Counted from the stretch's first letter, positions 1 to 8,023 are shown. The stretch: 17,563 bases of DNA from an uncultured Pirellulaceae bacterium (GCA_934278005.1 CAKQWG010000062.1:1-17563), one strand, 5' to 3'. Notes: generated from the sequence alone by a model not told the origin. Made by a program: numbers and translations.

Positions 1-1983
1 GGCGCAACGCCCAGCGATGCCGATCAGCAGCCACGCCAGCGGCACCGCTGGCTGATCCACGATGTCGATCAACGGGAAGTGGTGCGGTTTTGCATCGAGC
101 AACAAGCTGGCTCAGAATGGCTCCAAAGTGCCGAGTATCAATGCGACGGGCATTTTGACTACACGCGCCCGCAACTCCCACAGCCGCAGCCCGACGCGCA
201 CTATTCGCGTGCGGCGGCAATGGTCAAGGCGATCCCCTGGACCAACCCTCGCGGTATCGCGGTGGTGGTGCAGGACGATGCGGAACCGTACACCGCTCAG
301 GCGTTATGCCACGAGTCGGGACTAGATGTCGTCGTGCTGCTCAAAGACGAAGAGCAGGTTCATCAACTGCGCAACACACTCCTGCAGCGGCAGATGTATG
401 GGAGGCCGATCAGCGTCCATTCACTGACGGACCTACCCAAGATCCCCAACAACTGTTTGAACGTGGTATGGTTGGTCGCCGACAGCCAACAATCGTTGAG
501 CCGGTTAAGCGACGCTGCGGCAACCGATGCCTTTACCGCTCTGGAGCGCTGCCTCACGCCGGGCGGCCTTTTCATCAACGCCGGCAGCCAGGTCGGCGGT
601 GAAGCTAGTATGAAAGGCTACAGCGATGTCTCCCCGGCGGCCGCTGCTGACCTGCAGATCGCCGTGCATCGCAAACCGCGGCTTGAAGGCTCAGCCGGGT
701 GGACGCACATGTATGGCACGGGGGACAACACAGCCTTTGCCGGTGAGACGCTGGCCGGGGCCTCCTATGCGGAGCAGTTGGAAGTTACTTGGGCCGGCCG
801 TCCCGGGCCGCGCTACCAATCCGACCGCGGCAATCGCAAGCCCTCGCCGCTGGCTGCCAACGGAAGACTGTATCTGCAAGGCCACTATCGTCTGCTTGGC
901 TTGGATGCCCACAACGGCACCATTCTGTGGGCCAAGGAAATGCCCAAGATGGTCCGCTTCAATATTCCGCGCGATTGCTCCAATTGGTGCTGCGATTCAC
1001 AGGCGATCTATGTAGCCGTGGAAGATAAATGTCTCAGGCTGGACGGAGCGACCGGAGAGCAATTGGCAGAGTTCACCGCGCCAACGACTGACCGCGGCAA
1101 AATGAACTGGGGATTCGTCTCGCGCCAGGATGACCTGCTGATCGGCAGCAGCGTGGCTCCGTCGTCCTCCTTCACCGAGTACTGGGGCAACGAGTTTTGG
1201 TACGATGCTAAGGATGGCGAAAACGCTAAGAAAGTCGCCTCCGATGTGTTGTTCGCCGTCGATAGCCAGACAGGCGTCGAGCGCTGGCGGTACGACTCAG
1301 CTCTGGTCATCAACCCGACCATCGCTATTTCCAACGGAAGAATTGTCTTTGCGGAGTGCCGCTCCAAGCAACTACGCGATGCACCATCGCGACGCTTAGA
1401 TGGTGACGAACTGTGGAACAACCTATTTATCGTCGCGCTCGATAAACACACGGGCCAAATGCTATGGGAATCGCCCGCTAAACCACTTCCGGGCGTCTCT
1501 GCAATGTACGGCGTAAGCACGCAGGATCAATACCTGCTCGAGACCAGCTCCGGCGGCGAGTTTGCGCTCTACTCGCTGGCGCTGGACTCTGGGAAAATGC
1601 AATGGCGAGGGAAGTACGGCTGGGAAGCAGATCACCATGGAAAGCATCTGTCGCGACCAGCTATCGTAGGAGACAAAATCTATCTTCGCCCGCTCACTCT
1701 GGATCGAATAAGCGGAAAAGTGTTGTCCAAAACCTTTCCCGTCGGCCATCAGTGCGGCACGTATACCTGTACCAGCAATGCAATTTTCCTGCGCGCAGGA
1801 AACCTTGCCATGTGGGACGGCAATTCAGTTGGGGCCACGCGATGGGAACGTCTACGGCCGGATTGCTGGATTAGCACCATACCGGCTGAGGGAATGTTGC
1901 TCTCGCCCGAAGGGGGCGGAGGGTGCTCGTGCGGTGGATGGATCGAAACCTCCGTCGGCTTTGGAACGAGAATGCAACCGTGA
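1..1983 (+). CDS. PQQ-like beta-propeller protein with methyltransferase-like N-terminal region (5' partial)
   Basis: Reading frame 1 is open from the first base of the window, so the true start lies upstream; 660 residues are visible (numbered from base 1). Residues about 80-195 look like a degenerate Rossmann/SAM-methyltransferase fold: strand-like IAVVV, DVVVLL and NVVWLVA, then the CLTPGGLFINAG turn typical of type-11 methyltransferases. I see no clear GxGxG SAM loop. From about 285 to the end there are quinoprotein/BamB-type propeller blades: LLGLDAHNGTILW, LFAVDSQTGVERW, LFIVALDKHTGQMLW and LYSLALDSGKMQW each show the D-x-x-(T/S)-G-x-x-x-W blade signature. Cysteines are frequent (DCSNWCCD, HQCGTYTC, and GGGGCSCGG near the end). 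Such methyltransferase/propeller combinations are known in planctomycetes, but their role is not. It overlaps the next gene by four bases, which suggests coupled translation. Whether the propeller binds PQQ or only scaffolds is open. Confidence 0.85.
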   Translation, partial: GATPSDADQQPRQRHRWLIHDVDQREVVRFCIEQQAGSEWLQSAEYQCDGHFDYTRPQLPQPQPDAHYSRAAAMVKAIPWTNPRGIAVVVQDDAEPYTAQALCHESGLDVVVLLKDEEQVHQLRNTLLQRQMYGRPISVHSLTDLPKIPNNCLNVVWLVADSQQSLSRLSDAAATDAFTALERCLTPGGLFINAGSQVGGEASMKGYSDVSPAAAADLQIAVHRKPRLEGSAGWTHMYGTGDNTAFAGETLAGASYAEQLEVTWAGRPGPRYQSDRGNRKPSPLAANGRLYLQGHYRLLGLDAHNGTILWAKEMPKMVRFNIPRDCSNWCCDSQAIYVAVEDKCLRLDGATGEQLAEFTAPTTDRGKMNWGFVSRQDDLLIGSSVAPSSSFTEYWGNEFWYDAKDGENAKKVASDVLFAVDSQTGVERWRYDSALVINPTIAISNGRIVFAECRSKQLRDAPSRRLDGDELWNNLFIVALDKHTGQMLWESPAKPLPGVSAMYGVSTQDQYLLETSSGGEFALYSLALDSGKMQWRGKYGWEADHHGKHLSRPAIVGDKIYLRPLTLDRISGKVLSKTFPVGHQCGTYTCTSNAIFLRAGNLAMWDGNSVGATRWERLRPDCWISTIPAEGMLLSPEGGGGCSCGGWIETSVGFGTRMQP

Positions 1984-3302
1984 AAAGCTTCATTTCGCTA
2001 CTAACGATTCTATGGGTGACCACGCTCGCTACGGCCTGTGATTATACGGTCCGCGATATCGGATTCGTGGAATTTAGTGAACCCAGGCTGCGGTTGGTTG
2101 TGCTGTTTCATGACGATTTGGATGAAGCGCAGCTACGCCGGGCGCAGCGCGAGTTGAATCGACAAGCCGCTGAGCCTCACTGCCGCGCATGGAATCTGAA
2201 CTTCCAGTCTGGCACACTCGCCAATCTGAATGATCCGACGGACGCGCAGCGCACTTGGCTGCGCGACAGCGACCGCGATTGGTCCTGCTGGCTGAGACGC
2301 AGCGACGGAGAGTACAGACTTCTTGAAGAAGCCTCCATCGACCACCGCCCAGACTGGGAGCAGCTTCTTGGGGAGCATCTTCAGTTGCCTTTGCTGCAAA
2401 CATTTCGGGAGCAAGCACTGGATTCGTTTGCACAGGTGGTGCTGTTTGAAGCTACATCTACGGAAGACAATGAAAAAGCTGAGCAGGTAATCGCAAAAAC
2501 GCTGGATGCCCTGGGCAAAGCCGCTAGTTTACTCCCGCGCCCGATCACCCAACCCGTGAGAGTCATCCGCGTGGCGGCCAGCGACCGCGAAAAATACGCC
2601 GCGCTGCTGTGGTTGATGCATAGCCGAGAACTGGCGGCAGATACGCCTAGCTTGGTCACGCTCTACGGCCGCGGTCGCTTGGCAGGCCCCACGCTGCAGG
2701 GCGCTGACAGCCAAGTTGACGCACTGCTGGGTCAGCTCGTACTGGTTGGTCAAGCCTGTGAGTGTGGTACACAGCGCAATTGGGTTCAGTACCCACACTT
2801 GCCCATCGCTTGGCCAGAAGAGTTGCAATCGAGCATCGCCGATCATGTCGGCTTTGATCATCGCAGCACACTCATAATCGAAGAGGTTAAGCGCATTATC
2901 CAGCGCGGCCCACAAAGCCTGCCCAATGGCCGCGATGACGTCGGGGATGTTGTGAATTCGACACTCTCCTTGTCCGGTAGCGGAGTGTCCGATGAACTCA
3001 GTGCGACAGTTATCCAGGGAGACGGTTGGGGCTTTGAGCCCAGTGCGGAAAGTTCTTCTGCTGCGGACGCCGATCAAGCGGCTCCACTGATAGCGATTCC
3101 CATCGGTCATGCCGTACCAGAAGCGGTGGCTGAAAGGAGCCCCGTTGAACTGAGCAACTCTTCCGCGGACATCGCCTCACAGGCCCCCGGCGGGCGGGTA
3201 TCCGGCGGGCTAAGCGGATTTGCATTGCTGTTAATCGCCGCTGCAATAGCCGTTGGCATCCTACTTTGCCTGCGTCTTTACAGATCCAGCTCAATCGCTT
3301 GA
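1980..3302 (+). CDS. Exported protein with C-terminal membrane anchor, unknown function
   Basis: I chose the GTG at 1980, which overlaps the TGA of the propeller gene (GTGA). It yields a clean export signal (MKSFISLLTILW...TLATAC) at the N-terminus. The upstream in-frame GTG at 1923 would put 19 charged residues before that signal and lies deep in the neighbouring gene. The protein is 440 residues. The signal ends at a Cys (residue 20), but the preceding LATA is a poor lipobox, so either a lipoprotein or a normal cleaved protein is possible. The middle has no motif I recognise; residues about 30-270 mix strand-like stretches (LRLVVLFHDDLD, SLVTLYGRGRL) and helices. Residues about 325-405 are low in hydrophobics and rich in Ser, Ala, Glu and Asp, like a linker. 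A single hydrophobic segment (GFALLLIAAAIAVGILLCL, about 413-431) followed by LYRSSSIA closes the protein. It probably sits at the membrane with most of its mass outside the cytoplasm and acts with the propeller protein. Confidence 0.8.
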   Translation: MKSFISLLTILWVTTLATACDYTVRDIGFVEFSEPRLRLVVLFHDDLDEAQLRRAQRELNRQAAEPHCRAWNLNFQSGTLANLNDPTDAQRTWLRDSDRDWSCWLRRSDGEYRLLEEASIDHRPDWEQLLGEHLQLPLLQTFREQALDSFAQVVLFEATSTEDNEKAEQVIAKTLDALGKAASLLPRPITQPVRVIRVAASDREKYAALLWLMHSRELAADTPSLVTLYGRGRLAGPTLQGADSQVDALLGQLVLVGQACECGTQRNWVQYPHLPIAWPEELQSSIADHVGFDHRSTLIIEEVKRIIQRGPQSLPNGRDDVGDVVNSTLSLSGSGVSDELSATVIQGDGWGFEPSAESSSAADADQAAPLIAIPIGHAVPEAVAERSPVELSNSSADIASQAPGGRVSGGLSGFALLLIAAAIAVGILLCLRLYRSSSIA

Positions 3303-3345
3303 GCTGTTTCCTTGAGCCACTTCCGTGCGCGTCGCTTCGTTCGGC
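3303..3345. other. Gap between convergent genes
   Basis: Only 43 bases separate two gene ends that face each other. The stretch is GC-rich. I see no convincing stem followed by a U-tract on either strand, so no terminator is called. Confidence 0.5.
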
Positions 3346-4782
3346 TCACTTCGCGTCCGAGCGAATCGCCAGCCCCGGCAGAGCATCTTCGACCAACTGG
3401 CCCTCGCGAACGACTGGAGTTCCCGCCACCAAGACCCACGGAATTCCCTGGGACGGTAGGAACGGCTGCTCATAACCGGCTTGCTCGGCTACCGCGGCAG
3501 GATCAAACAACGTCAAATCGGCGTCGCAACCGATTTGCACGCGGCCTTTGCGAGCCATCATGGGGACCAAGGTCTGCAAGCGTTCGGCGGGCATTAGGCT
3601 CATCTTCTTGATGGCGCTCATCAAATCCAGTTCCTGTTGCTCGCGAACATAATGCCCTAAAACGCGTGCATAAGTTCCCGCATTGCGAGGATGGCCCACT
3701 AGTCCGTCGCTGGCGATCATCATCAGTGGATGCTTGACTGCCAGCGTGACCGCTGCCTCGGTGTTGTTATGGACGATGACCAACCCTCCTTGCTGGCGAA
3801 AGCGTTCAAAACTCAACTGATCAAGTCGCTCGCCCGTAGCGCCCCACTGAATATCGCTGACGTCAATTCCCAAGCGCTGCTGATAGCCAGGAGCGAAAAT
3901 GGCTGATTGAATCTCGGTCATGCCTGCAGTCCAGGGATAGCATTCGATGCTGATGTCTTGCCCTTCCTCGCGCAAGGCTTCGACCATGTGGATGAGCTCC
4001 CCCATCGCATCGCGCGCGCCGGCCTGAAAGTGTACGAAGTGCAGCGCGGCACCAGTGGTGGCGCCTAGCTTGGCTGTGTCCATTACGAATTGCTGCGACT
4101 TGTCACCTCTTCCGCGTCCACCTAGATGAATATGGCAGGATGCCTGTTTTGCCGCCGCGCGACGAAACATGGAGACGACCTCCGAATCGCTTGCCGCCGG
4201 TGTGTAGGCAAAACCGAATCCAACGGCCACAGCCCCCGCCTCAATTCCCTGTGTGATCAAATCGGCCATCTCCTCAATTTGTTCGGCTGTTGCCTCTTGT
4301 GAAATGGCTCGCGCGCCGTCCGCAGGTAGAAAGCTGGCTGCGTCCCCCATAACCTTCATGCGCACCGGAATGTGGCCGATGGAAACTCCGTGATTCAATC
4401 GTGACTTACCCGCGCGCGCGTCATACCAGTCCGCGACCTCGGCTGTACCCACCTCCAGCTCCAATGCACTGGTAACTCCGTCTCGCACTTTGAGCCGCAG
4501 GCTCTGGTCGTCCCAGGCATGCTGATGCAAGTCGATGAAACCCGGCGCCACAACTAGCCCGGTGGCATCGATGATCTCGCGACCGCTCAGCGGCGCCTGG
4601 CTGATGGCTGTGATGACGCCCGCATCGATTCCACAATCGCGTATGCCATCTAGGCCGCTCGCCGGATCGATGACCCTACCGTTGCGAATGACCAAATCAT
4701 GCTGTTGAGCGTTACTGGAGCTAGCGATCACAACTACGTTAACGACACATAAGCCGATGACACACAAGCGACGTTTGAGCAT
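3346..4782 (-). CDS. Exported N-acyl-D-amino-acid deacylase family amidohydrolase
   Basis: A 478-residue metal-dependent amidohydrolase of the D-aminoacylase type (COG3653-like), predicted to hydrolyse N-acyl or related cyclic amide bonds outside the cytoplasm. I chose the ATG at 4782 because it starts a normal Sec signal (MLKRRLCVIGLCVVNVVVIA...SNAQ). ATG 4812 and TTG 4821 are in frame but only lengthen the n-region. No start has a strong Shine-Dalgarno site. Visible motifs: GRVIDPASG (small beta domain), GFIDLHQHAWD (metal His86 and His88), ALELEVGTAEV (Glu108/Glu110, where family members carry the Cys, Glu or Lys bridging residue), CHIHLGGRG (His217, His219), FVHFQAGA (His251) and ASDGLVGHPR (Asp359). 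The C-terminal MSLMPAERL and GCDADLTLFDP complete the fold. The set looks active. It is divergent from the hydrolase genes beginning at 4933, so a shared control region is likely. The exact substrate is unknown. Confidence 0.9.
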   Translation of the reverse strand: MLKRRLCVIGLCVVNVVVIASSSNAQQHDLVIRNGRVIDPASGLDGIRDCGIDAGVITAISQAPLSGREIIDATGLVVAPGFIDLHQHAWDDQSLRLKVRDGVTSALELEVGTAEVADWYDARAGKSRLNHGVSIGHIPVRMKVMGDAASFLPADGARAISQEATAEQIEEMADLITQGIEAGAVAVGFGFAYTPAASDSEVVSMFRRAAAKQASCHIHLGGRGRGDKSQQFVMDTAKLGATTGAALHFVHFQAGARDAMGELIHMVEALREEGQDISIECYPWTAGMTEIQSAIFAPGYQQRLGIDVSDIQWGATGERLDQLSFERFRQQGGLVIVHNNTEAAVTLAVKHPLMMIASDGLVGHPRNAGTYARVLGHYVREQQELDLMSAIKKMSLMPAERLQTLVPMMARKGRVQIGCDADLTLFDPAAVAEQAGYEQPFLPSQGIPWVLVAGTPVVREGQLVEDALPGLAIRSDAK

Positions 4783-4932
4783 GATAGAGTCCAGCAAAGA
4801 ATAGGGATTCATGGGCGGCAAGCAAAGCGTGGTGTGTTACCATGGATGCACAAGCCAAGCCCCGCATTATACACTTGTCGCCGATGCCGACCTGGTTACG
4901 CTCACCACAAACATCTCGAGGGCAGTCCGTCC
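4783..4932. promoter_or_regulatory. Divergent intergenic region, probable shared promoters
   Basis: This 150-bp stretch separates the leftward deacylase gene from the rightward alpha/beta hydrolase gene, so it must carry signals for both unless transcripts enter from outside. A TATACA at 4868-4873 resembles a -10 box, but I find no well-spaced -35 partner. A GAGGG at 4918-4922 lies 10 bases before the ATG at 4933 and may be its ribosome site. No clear operator palindrome is visible. The call rests on gene orientation, not on a recognised promoter. Confidence 0.4.
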
Positions 4933-6099
4933 ATGAAGCTTTGTACCTCAACCATATTTCTATTGTGCCTGTCGGCTTGGCTGCCCACCGCGGCGCTCGG
5001 ACAAATTGGAAAATCCCCAGACTCTGTCGCAGTTCCCGAGATCCGCTCCTCGTGGGACGACCTGACCAACGGCATTACCACTAAGGCCGACTGGCAGCAT
5101 CGCAGAACGGAATTAAAAGCTAAGTATCTTGAGCTGCTGCGAGACCAATATAAGCCGCAGAAGCCGGCGTTGGATCTCCAGATCCATGAAGAAGTTGTGG
5201 TCGATGGGCTGTATCGCCGCCAGTTGATCAGCTATGCCGTGGAGGCGGACGAGCGAGCGCACGCGTATTTGGGAATTCCGCTGGAGTTAGCTGATAAGGC
5301 GCCAGCCATCGTAGCCTTGCACGGCACCTACGAGTTCGGCGCGAAGCAAGCCGCAGGTCTGATCGACAATCCCGACAAAGCCTACCTGGACCATCTTTGC
5401 CGCCGCGGGTACGTCGTTATTGCACCGGAACATTTTGTCTCCGGTCATCGCGTTCCGCCCGAAGGTGCCTACGATACCAGCCGGTTCTACGAGAAGCATC
5501 CGCAGTGGACAGCCGTCGGTAAGTTCACCTACGAGCACTCGATTGCAATCGACGTACTGCAGTCGCTCGACCAAGTCGACGGCGACCACATCGGAGCGTT
5601 GGGGCATTCGCTAGGTGGACACGGGACATTCTTCTTGGCGGCCTATGACGACCGCATCCAAGCCTCGGCGTGCAATTGTGGCGCATCGTTTTTTCGCCAT
5701 AATCCGCAGGTCGCCGCCTGGTCACGCGACCGTTGGTACGTCTACTTTAAACCGCTACGCGAAGACTTGCTTAAGGGTGACTTGCCGGCCATCGACTTCC
5801 ATGAAATTATTGCTCTAATCGCTCCTCGAGCTTTCCTGGATCTCTCTGGAATGAACGATGGGCACGGTCCCACTCAACGCCAACGTGTGCTGATGCTCAT
5901 GAAGATCATGGACATCTATGAGCTGCAGGAAGCTCCACAGAATTTCGCATTCTATGTCCACGGTCGCGGTCACTCGGTCGCTCATGAATCGAGACAGCTA
6001 ATGTATGGCTGGATGGACACGCATCTCAAACCGCAGTCAGCCACGCAAACTCGCTTGGTCGACCCAGAGTCAGTGACTGTAAACACAGTTGCACCATAA
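4933..6099 (+). CDS. Exported alpha/beta hydrolase (dienelactone hydrolase / acetyl-xylan-esterase-like)
   Basis: A 388-residue secreted serine hydrolase, predicted to cleave ester bonds. The start at ATG 4933 gives a Sec signal (MKLCTSTIFLLCLSAWL...ALGQ). The in-frame start at 4834 would add 33 charged residues ahead of it, and GAGGG lies 10 bases upstream of 4933. After a helical N-terminal part (about 25-75) comes the catalytic domain: AIVALHGTYEFG (oxyanion-hole HG), GALGHSLGGHGT with nucleophile Ser226, FLDLSGMNDGHGP with Asp309 as likely acid, and HGRGHSVAHE with His347 as likely base. The triad appears complete. Planctomycetes carry many such esterases, related to acetyl-xylan and glucuronoyl esterases, but the substrate here cannot be assigned. 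It is the first gene of a three-gene rightward run; the next begins 18 bases after its stop. Confidence 0.88.
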   Translation: MKLCTSTIFLLCLSAWLPTAALGQIGKSPDSVAVPEIRSSWDDLTNGITTKADWQHRRTELKAKYLELLRDQYKPQKPALDLQIHEEVVVDGLYRRQLISYAVEADERAHAYLGIPLELADKAPAIVALHGTYEFGAKQAAGLIDNPDKAYLDHLCRRGYVVIAPEHFVSGHRVPPEGAYDTSRFYEKHPQWTAVGKFTYEHSIAIDVLQSLDQVDGDHIGALGHSLGGHGTFFLAAYDDRIQASACNCGASFFRHNPQVAAWSRDRWYVYFKPLREDLLKGDLPAIDFHEIIALIAPRAFLDLSGMNDGHGPTQRQRVLMLMKIMDIYELQEAPQNFAFYVHGRGHSVAHESRQLMYGWMDTHLKPQSATQTRLVDPESVTVNTVAP

Positions 6100-6108
6100 T
6101 TTCGATAC

Positions 6109-6112
6109 GGAG
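6109..6112 (+). promoter_or_regulatory. Ribosome binding site for the Tat-exported amidohydrolase
   Basis: GGAG lies five bases before the ATG at 6118, in the 18-base gap after the hydrolase stop. It supports that start and translation from a shared message. Confidence 0.55.
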
Positions 6113-6117
6113 CTCGT

Positions 6118-7071
6118 ATGAAAACGAATCGCAGAGAGGTCCTCAAATCGCTGGGCGGCGCGCTAGGTGTCAGCGGACTAGTCTTGCCCGCGCGCCGACT
6201 TGTCGGCGACGACAGATCGCCTGGTGGCGGTTCCCCAGTTGCGCGTCCACGAGGCACAAGTCCAGTCGGCCTGCCGGAGAACTGGCGGGCGATGCGCAAG
6301 TTCGATGTGCATGCGCACGTGTGGGAGTCGCTGCATCTGCCCAATGCGGACTGGAGTGGCGTAGAGGCGTTGATTGAAGCGGCCCAGTCATTGGGTATCG
6401 AAAAATTATGTTGTTCCCGTCCGGTCACTGGCGGCATCATGGCTAACGTAGCGCAGGTGCGCGAGGTCAACGATTCGGTGTTGGCCGCCGCCAGGCGCTA
6501 CCCCGATCACATCGCGGGCTTCTGCTTTGTCCAGCCGGGCAATGGTTCGGCAGCAGTGGACGAAATAGACCGCTGCGTAGACGCTGGAATGATCGGCGTC
6601 AAACTCTACAATCAGTACAAATATTCCGAACCGATCGTGTTTCCGATCGCCGAACGCTGCATCGATCGCCAGATCCCTATCATTGGCCACTCGGGGCATG
6701 TGACCGACGCGAACACCAAGGCAGCGCAGCCTAACATTTCCGATTCGCTGGACTTCTGCCTGCTGTCGGGGCGCTATCCCGAGCTGCTACTGATTCTGGC
6801 GCATATCAATGGCGGCGGTGACTGGGAGTGGGCCATCAAGGCGCTACGCAGTTGCCCCAACGTCTACCTCGACACCAGTGGCAGTGTGCTTGAAAGCGAT
6901 ACTATCGGCATGTGCGTTCGTGAACTTGGGCACGAACGCATTCTGTTTGGGACCGATTCAACGATGGAGGGAGGCGTCGGAAAAATCCTGTCTGCCGATC
7001 TCACACCAAGCCAGCGCGAGGACATCTTCTGGCGCAATCTGCAGAAAATTCTGGACCGGAGACAAGCATGA
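6118..7071 (+). CDS. Tat-exported amidohydrolase-2 family protein
   Basis: A 317-residue TIM-barrel metal hydrolase of the COG2159 group, which includes decarboxylases and lactone or amide hydrolases. The N-terminus (TNRREVLKSLGGALGVSGLVLPA) has twin arginines with a following hydrophobic stretch, so a folded protein is likely exported by Tat. Metal and catalytic residues in order: FDVHAHVWE (His65, His67), GVKLYNQ (Lys at the end of a barrel strand), IIGHSGH (His191, His194), LILAHINGG (His229) and LFGTDS (Asp280). The set looks complete for one divalent metal. Its stop overlaps the start of the next amidohydrolase at ATGA, so the two are probably made in a fixed ratio and may work together. 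Substrate unknown; membership in the family is firm. Confidence 0.88.
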   Translation: MKTNRREVLKSLGGALGVSGLVLPARRLVGDDRSPGGGSPVARPRGTSPVGLPENWRAMRKFDVHAHVWESLHLPNADWSGVEALIEAAQSLGIEKLCCSRPVTGGIMANVAQVREVNDSVLAAARRYPDHIAGFCFVQPGNGSAAVDEIDRCVDAGMIGVKLYNQYKYSEPIVFPIAERCIDRQIPIIGHSGHVTDANTKAAQPNISDSLDFCLLSGRYPELLLILAHINGGGDWEWAIKALRSCPNVYLDTSGSVLESDTIGMCVRELGHERILFGTDSTMEGGVGKILSADLTPSQREDIFWRNLQKILDRRQA

Positions 7072-7856
7072 TTATTGATGTCAACGCATACATCGGCCAC
7101 TATCCATTTCGCAAACTCGTGGCGCGCACTGCTGAGCAGTTAGTCAAACTGATGGACGCCAACGGCATCGACCGCGCCGTGGTGTCTTCGCTGCATGCTG
7201 TCTTCTATCGCGACGCACACCGAGGTAACGAAGAGCTAGTGGAGCAGAGCCAGGCACACAGCGGGCGACTGATCCCTGTTGCAACGCTCAACCCCAAGTA
7301 TGCCGACTGGCGCCGCGATCTGGACGAGTGCGTCACACGCTGGAACATGAAGGCGGTCACTCTGGTGCCTGAACACCATGGCTATAGCCTGAGCGATGAA
7401 TATGGCCAGGCAGCCCTCGAGCAAATTGTCGAATACGGCTTGCCGCTCGTGCTGACTCAGCGCTTTGAAGACCGCCGGCAACGGCACCACTGGGATATCG
7501 CCAATGACTTGAGCATGGCTACTGTGCTGAGCGTCGCGCAGAAACACCCTACGCTGAAACTTCTACTGAGCAACTGGCAGGGACTCAGCGGTGAGCGCCT
7601 GGCGGCAGCCGGTTTAAAGGGGCGCTGTCTGATCGATTTTGCGCGGTCTGACGTCTTGTTGCACAAGACGGTCCCCAAGCTGATTGAGACACTCGGAGTC
7701 GAGGCGCTCGCCTTCGGTTCGCACATGCCGTTCGACTATATAGGTCCTTCGCTAATCAAGCTTGCCAACCTCGAGTCGTTGCCGCAAGCCGATTACGAAA
7801 AAATCGCCTGGCGCAACGCCGCGGGTTTCTTAGACATCGATGTTGGCTTTGGTTAG
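7068..7856 (+). CDS. Amidohydrolase-2 family protein with altered metal site
   Basis: A 262-residue protein starting at the ATG that overlaps the previous stop (ATGA). Overall order and length match short TIM-barrel amidohydrolases, for example LKLLLSNWQG followed by LAFGSHMPF and the closing helix YEKIAWRNAAGFL. The canonical metal ligands are changed, however: the first-strand HxH is replaced by Asn6 and Tyr8 (IIDVNAYIGHYPFR), and the usual Asp after FG(T/S) is His219. I believe a planctomycete subgroup shares the DVN...PFR start, so this may be a family trait rather than decay. No signal peptide is visible, unlike its partner. It could bind metal differently or act as a non-catalytic partner of the preceding enzyme. 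The last codon and the TAG stop lie inside the first six bases of the tandem repeat that begins at 7851. Confidence 0.82.
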   Translation: MIIDVNAYIGHYPFRKLVARTAEQLVKLMDANGIDRAVVSSLHAVFYRDAHRGNEELVEQSQAHSGRLIPVATLNPKYADWRRDLDECVTRWNMKAVTLVPEHHGYSLSDEYGQAALEQIVEYGLPLVLTQRFEDRRQRHHWDIANDLSMATVLSVAQKHPTLKLLLSNWQGLSGERLAAAGLKGRCLIDFARSDVLLHKTVPKLIETLGVEALAFGSHMPFDYIGPSLIKLANLESLPQADYEKIAWRNAAGFLDIDVGFG

Positions 7857-8023
7857 AAAATCGTCGGTTAGAAGATCCAGTGATCGAATTGCGCTAAACG
7901 CACAAGCAACGGCAATCGGTATCGAGTCGCCATTGAACACACGCTGGCGGTCTTTCAGCGCGGAAGCCAGTCGCCACACGGCACATCGCGTGTGCAAATT
8001 TTCTAACCAACAATCTTCTAACC
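7851..8023. repeat. MITE-like 173-bp element with terminal inverted repeats, copy 1
   Basis: The left end carries GGTTAGAAAAT (7851-7861), four bases, then GGTTAGAAGAT (7866-7876). The right end carries ATTTTCTAACC (7998-8008), four bases, then ATCTTCTAACC (8013-8023). Read as inverted repeats, the 26-bp ends match at 22 positions, and the mismatches are all A/G or C/T so G-U pairs are possible in RNA. The core is 121 bp. This resembles a non-autonomous mobile element or a structured RNA locus. No transposase is present and no target-site duplication is obvious. Confidence 0.7.

Noticed and set aside
1008..1520. 170-residue frame on the minus strand
   Set aside because: It lies opposite the propeller gene, whose plus-strand product shows clear blade motifs. 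The antisense product has none.
2529..3110. 193-residue frame on the minus strand
   Set aside because: It is antisense to the exported anchor protein and has no motif. The plus-strand gene has a signal, a membrane anchor and a coupled start.
4834..4932. Longer N-terminus for the alpha/beta hydrolase
   Set aside because: It would put 33 polar and charged residues ahead of a complete signal peptide. ATG 4933 with GAGGG upstream is the better start.
7981..8002. Intrinsic terminator inside each repeat unit (GCACA/TGTGC stem then AAATTTT)
   Set aside because: The five-base-pair stem is short and the U-run is interrupted by A's. Alternative pairings with nearby CACACG are equally good, so it is only noted within the repeat entry.
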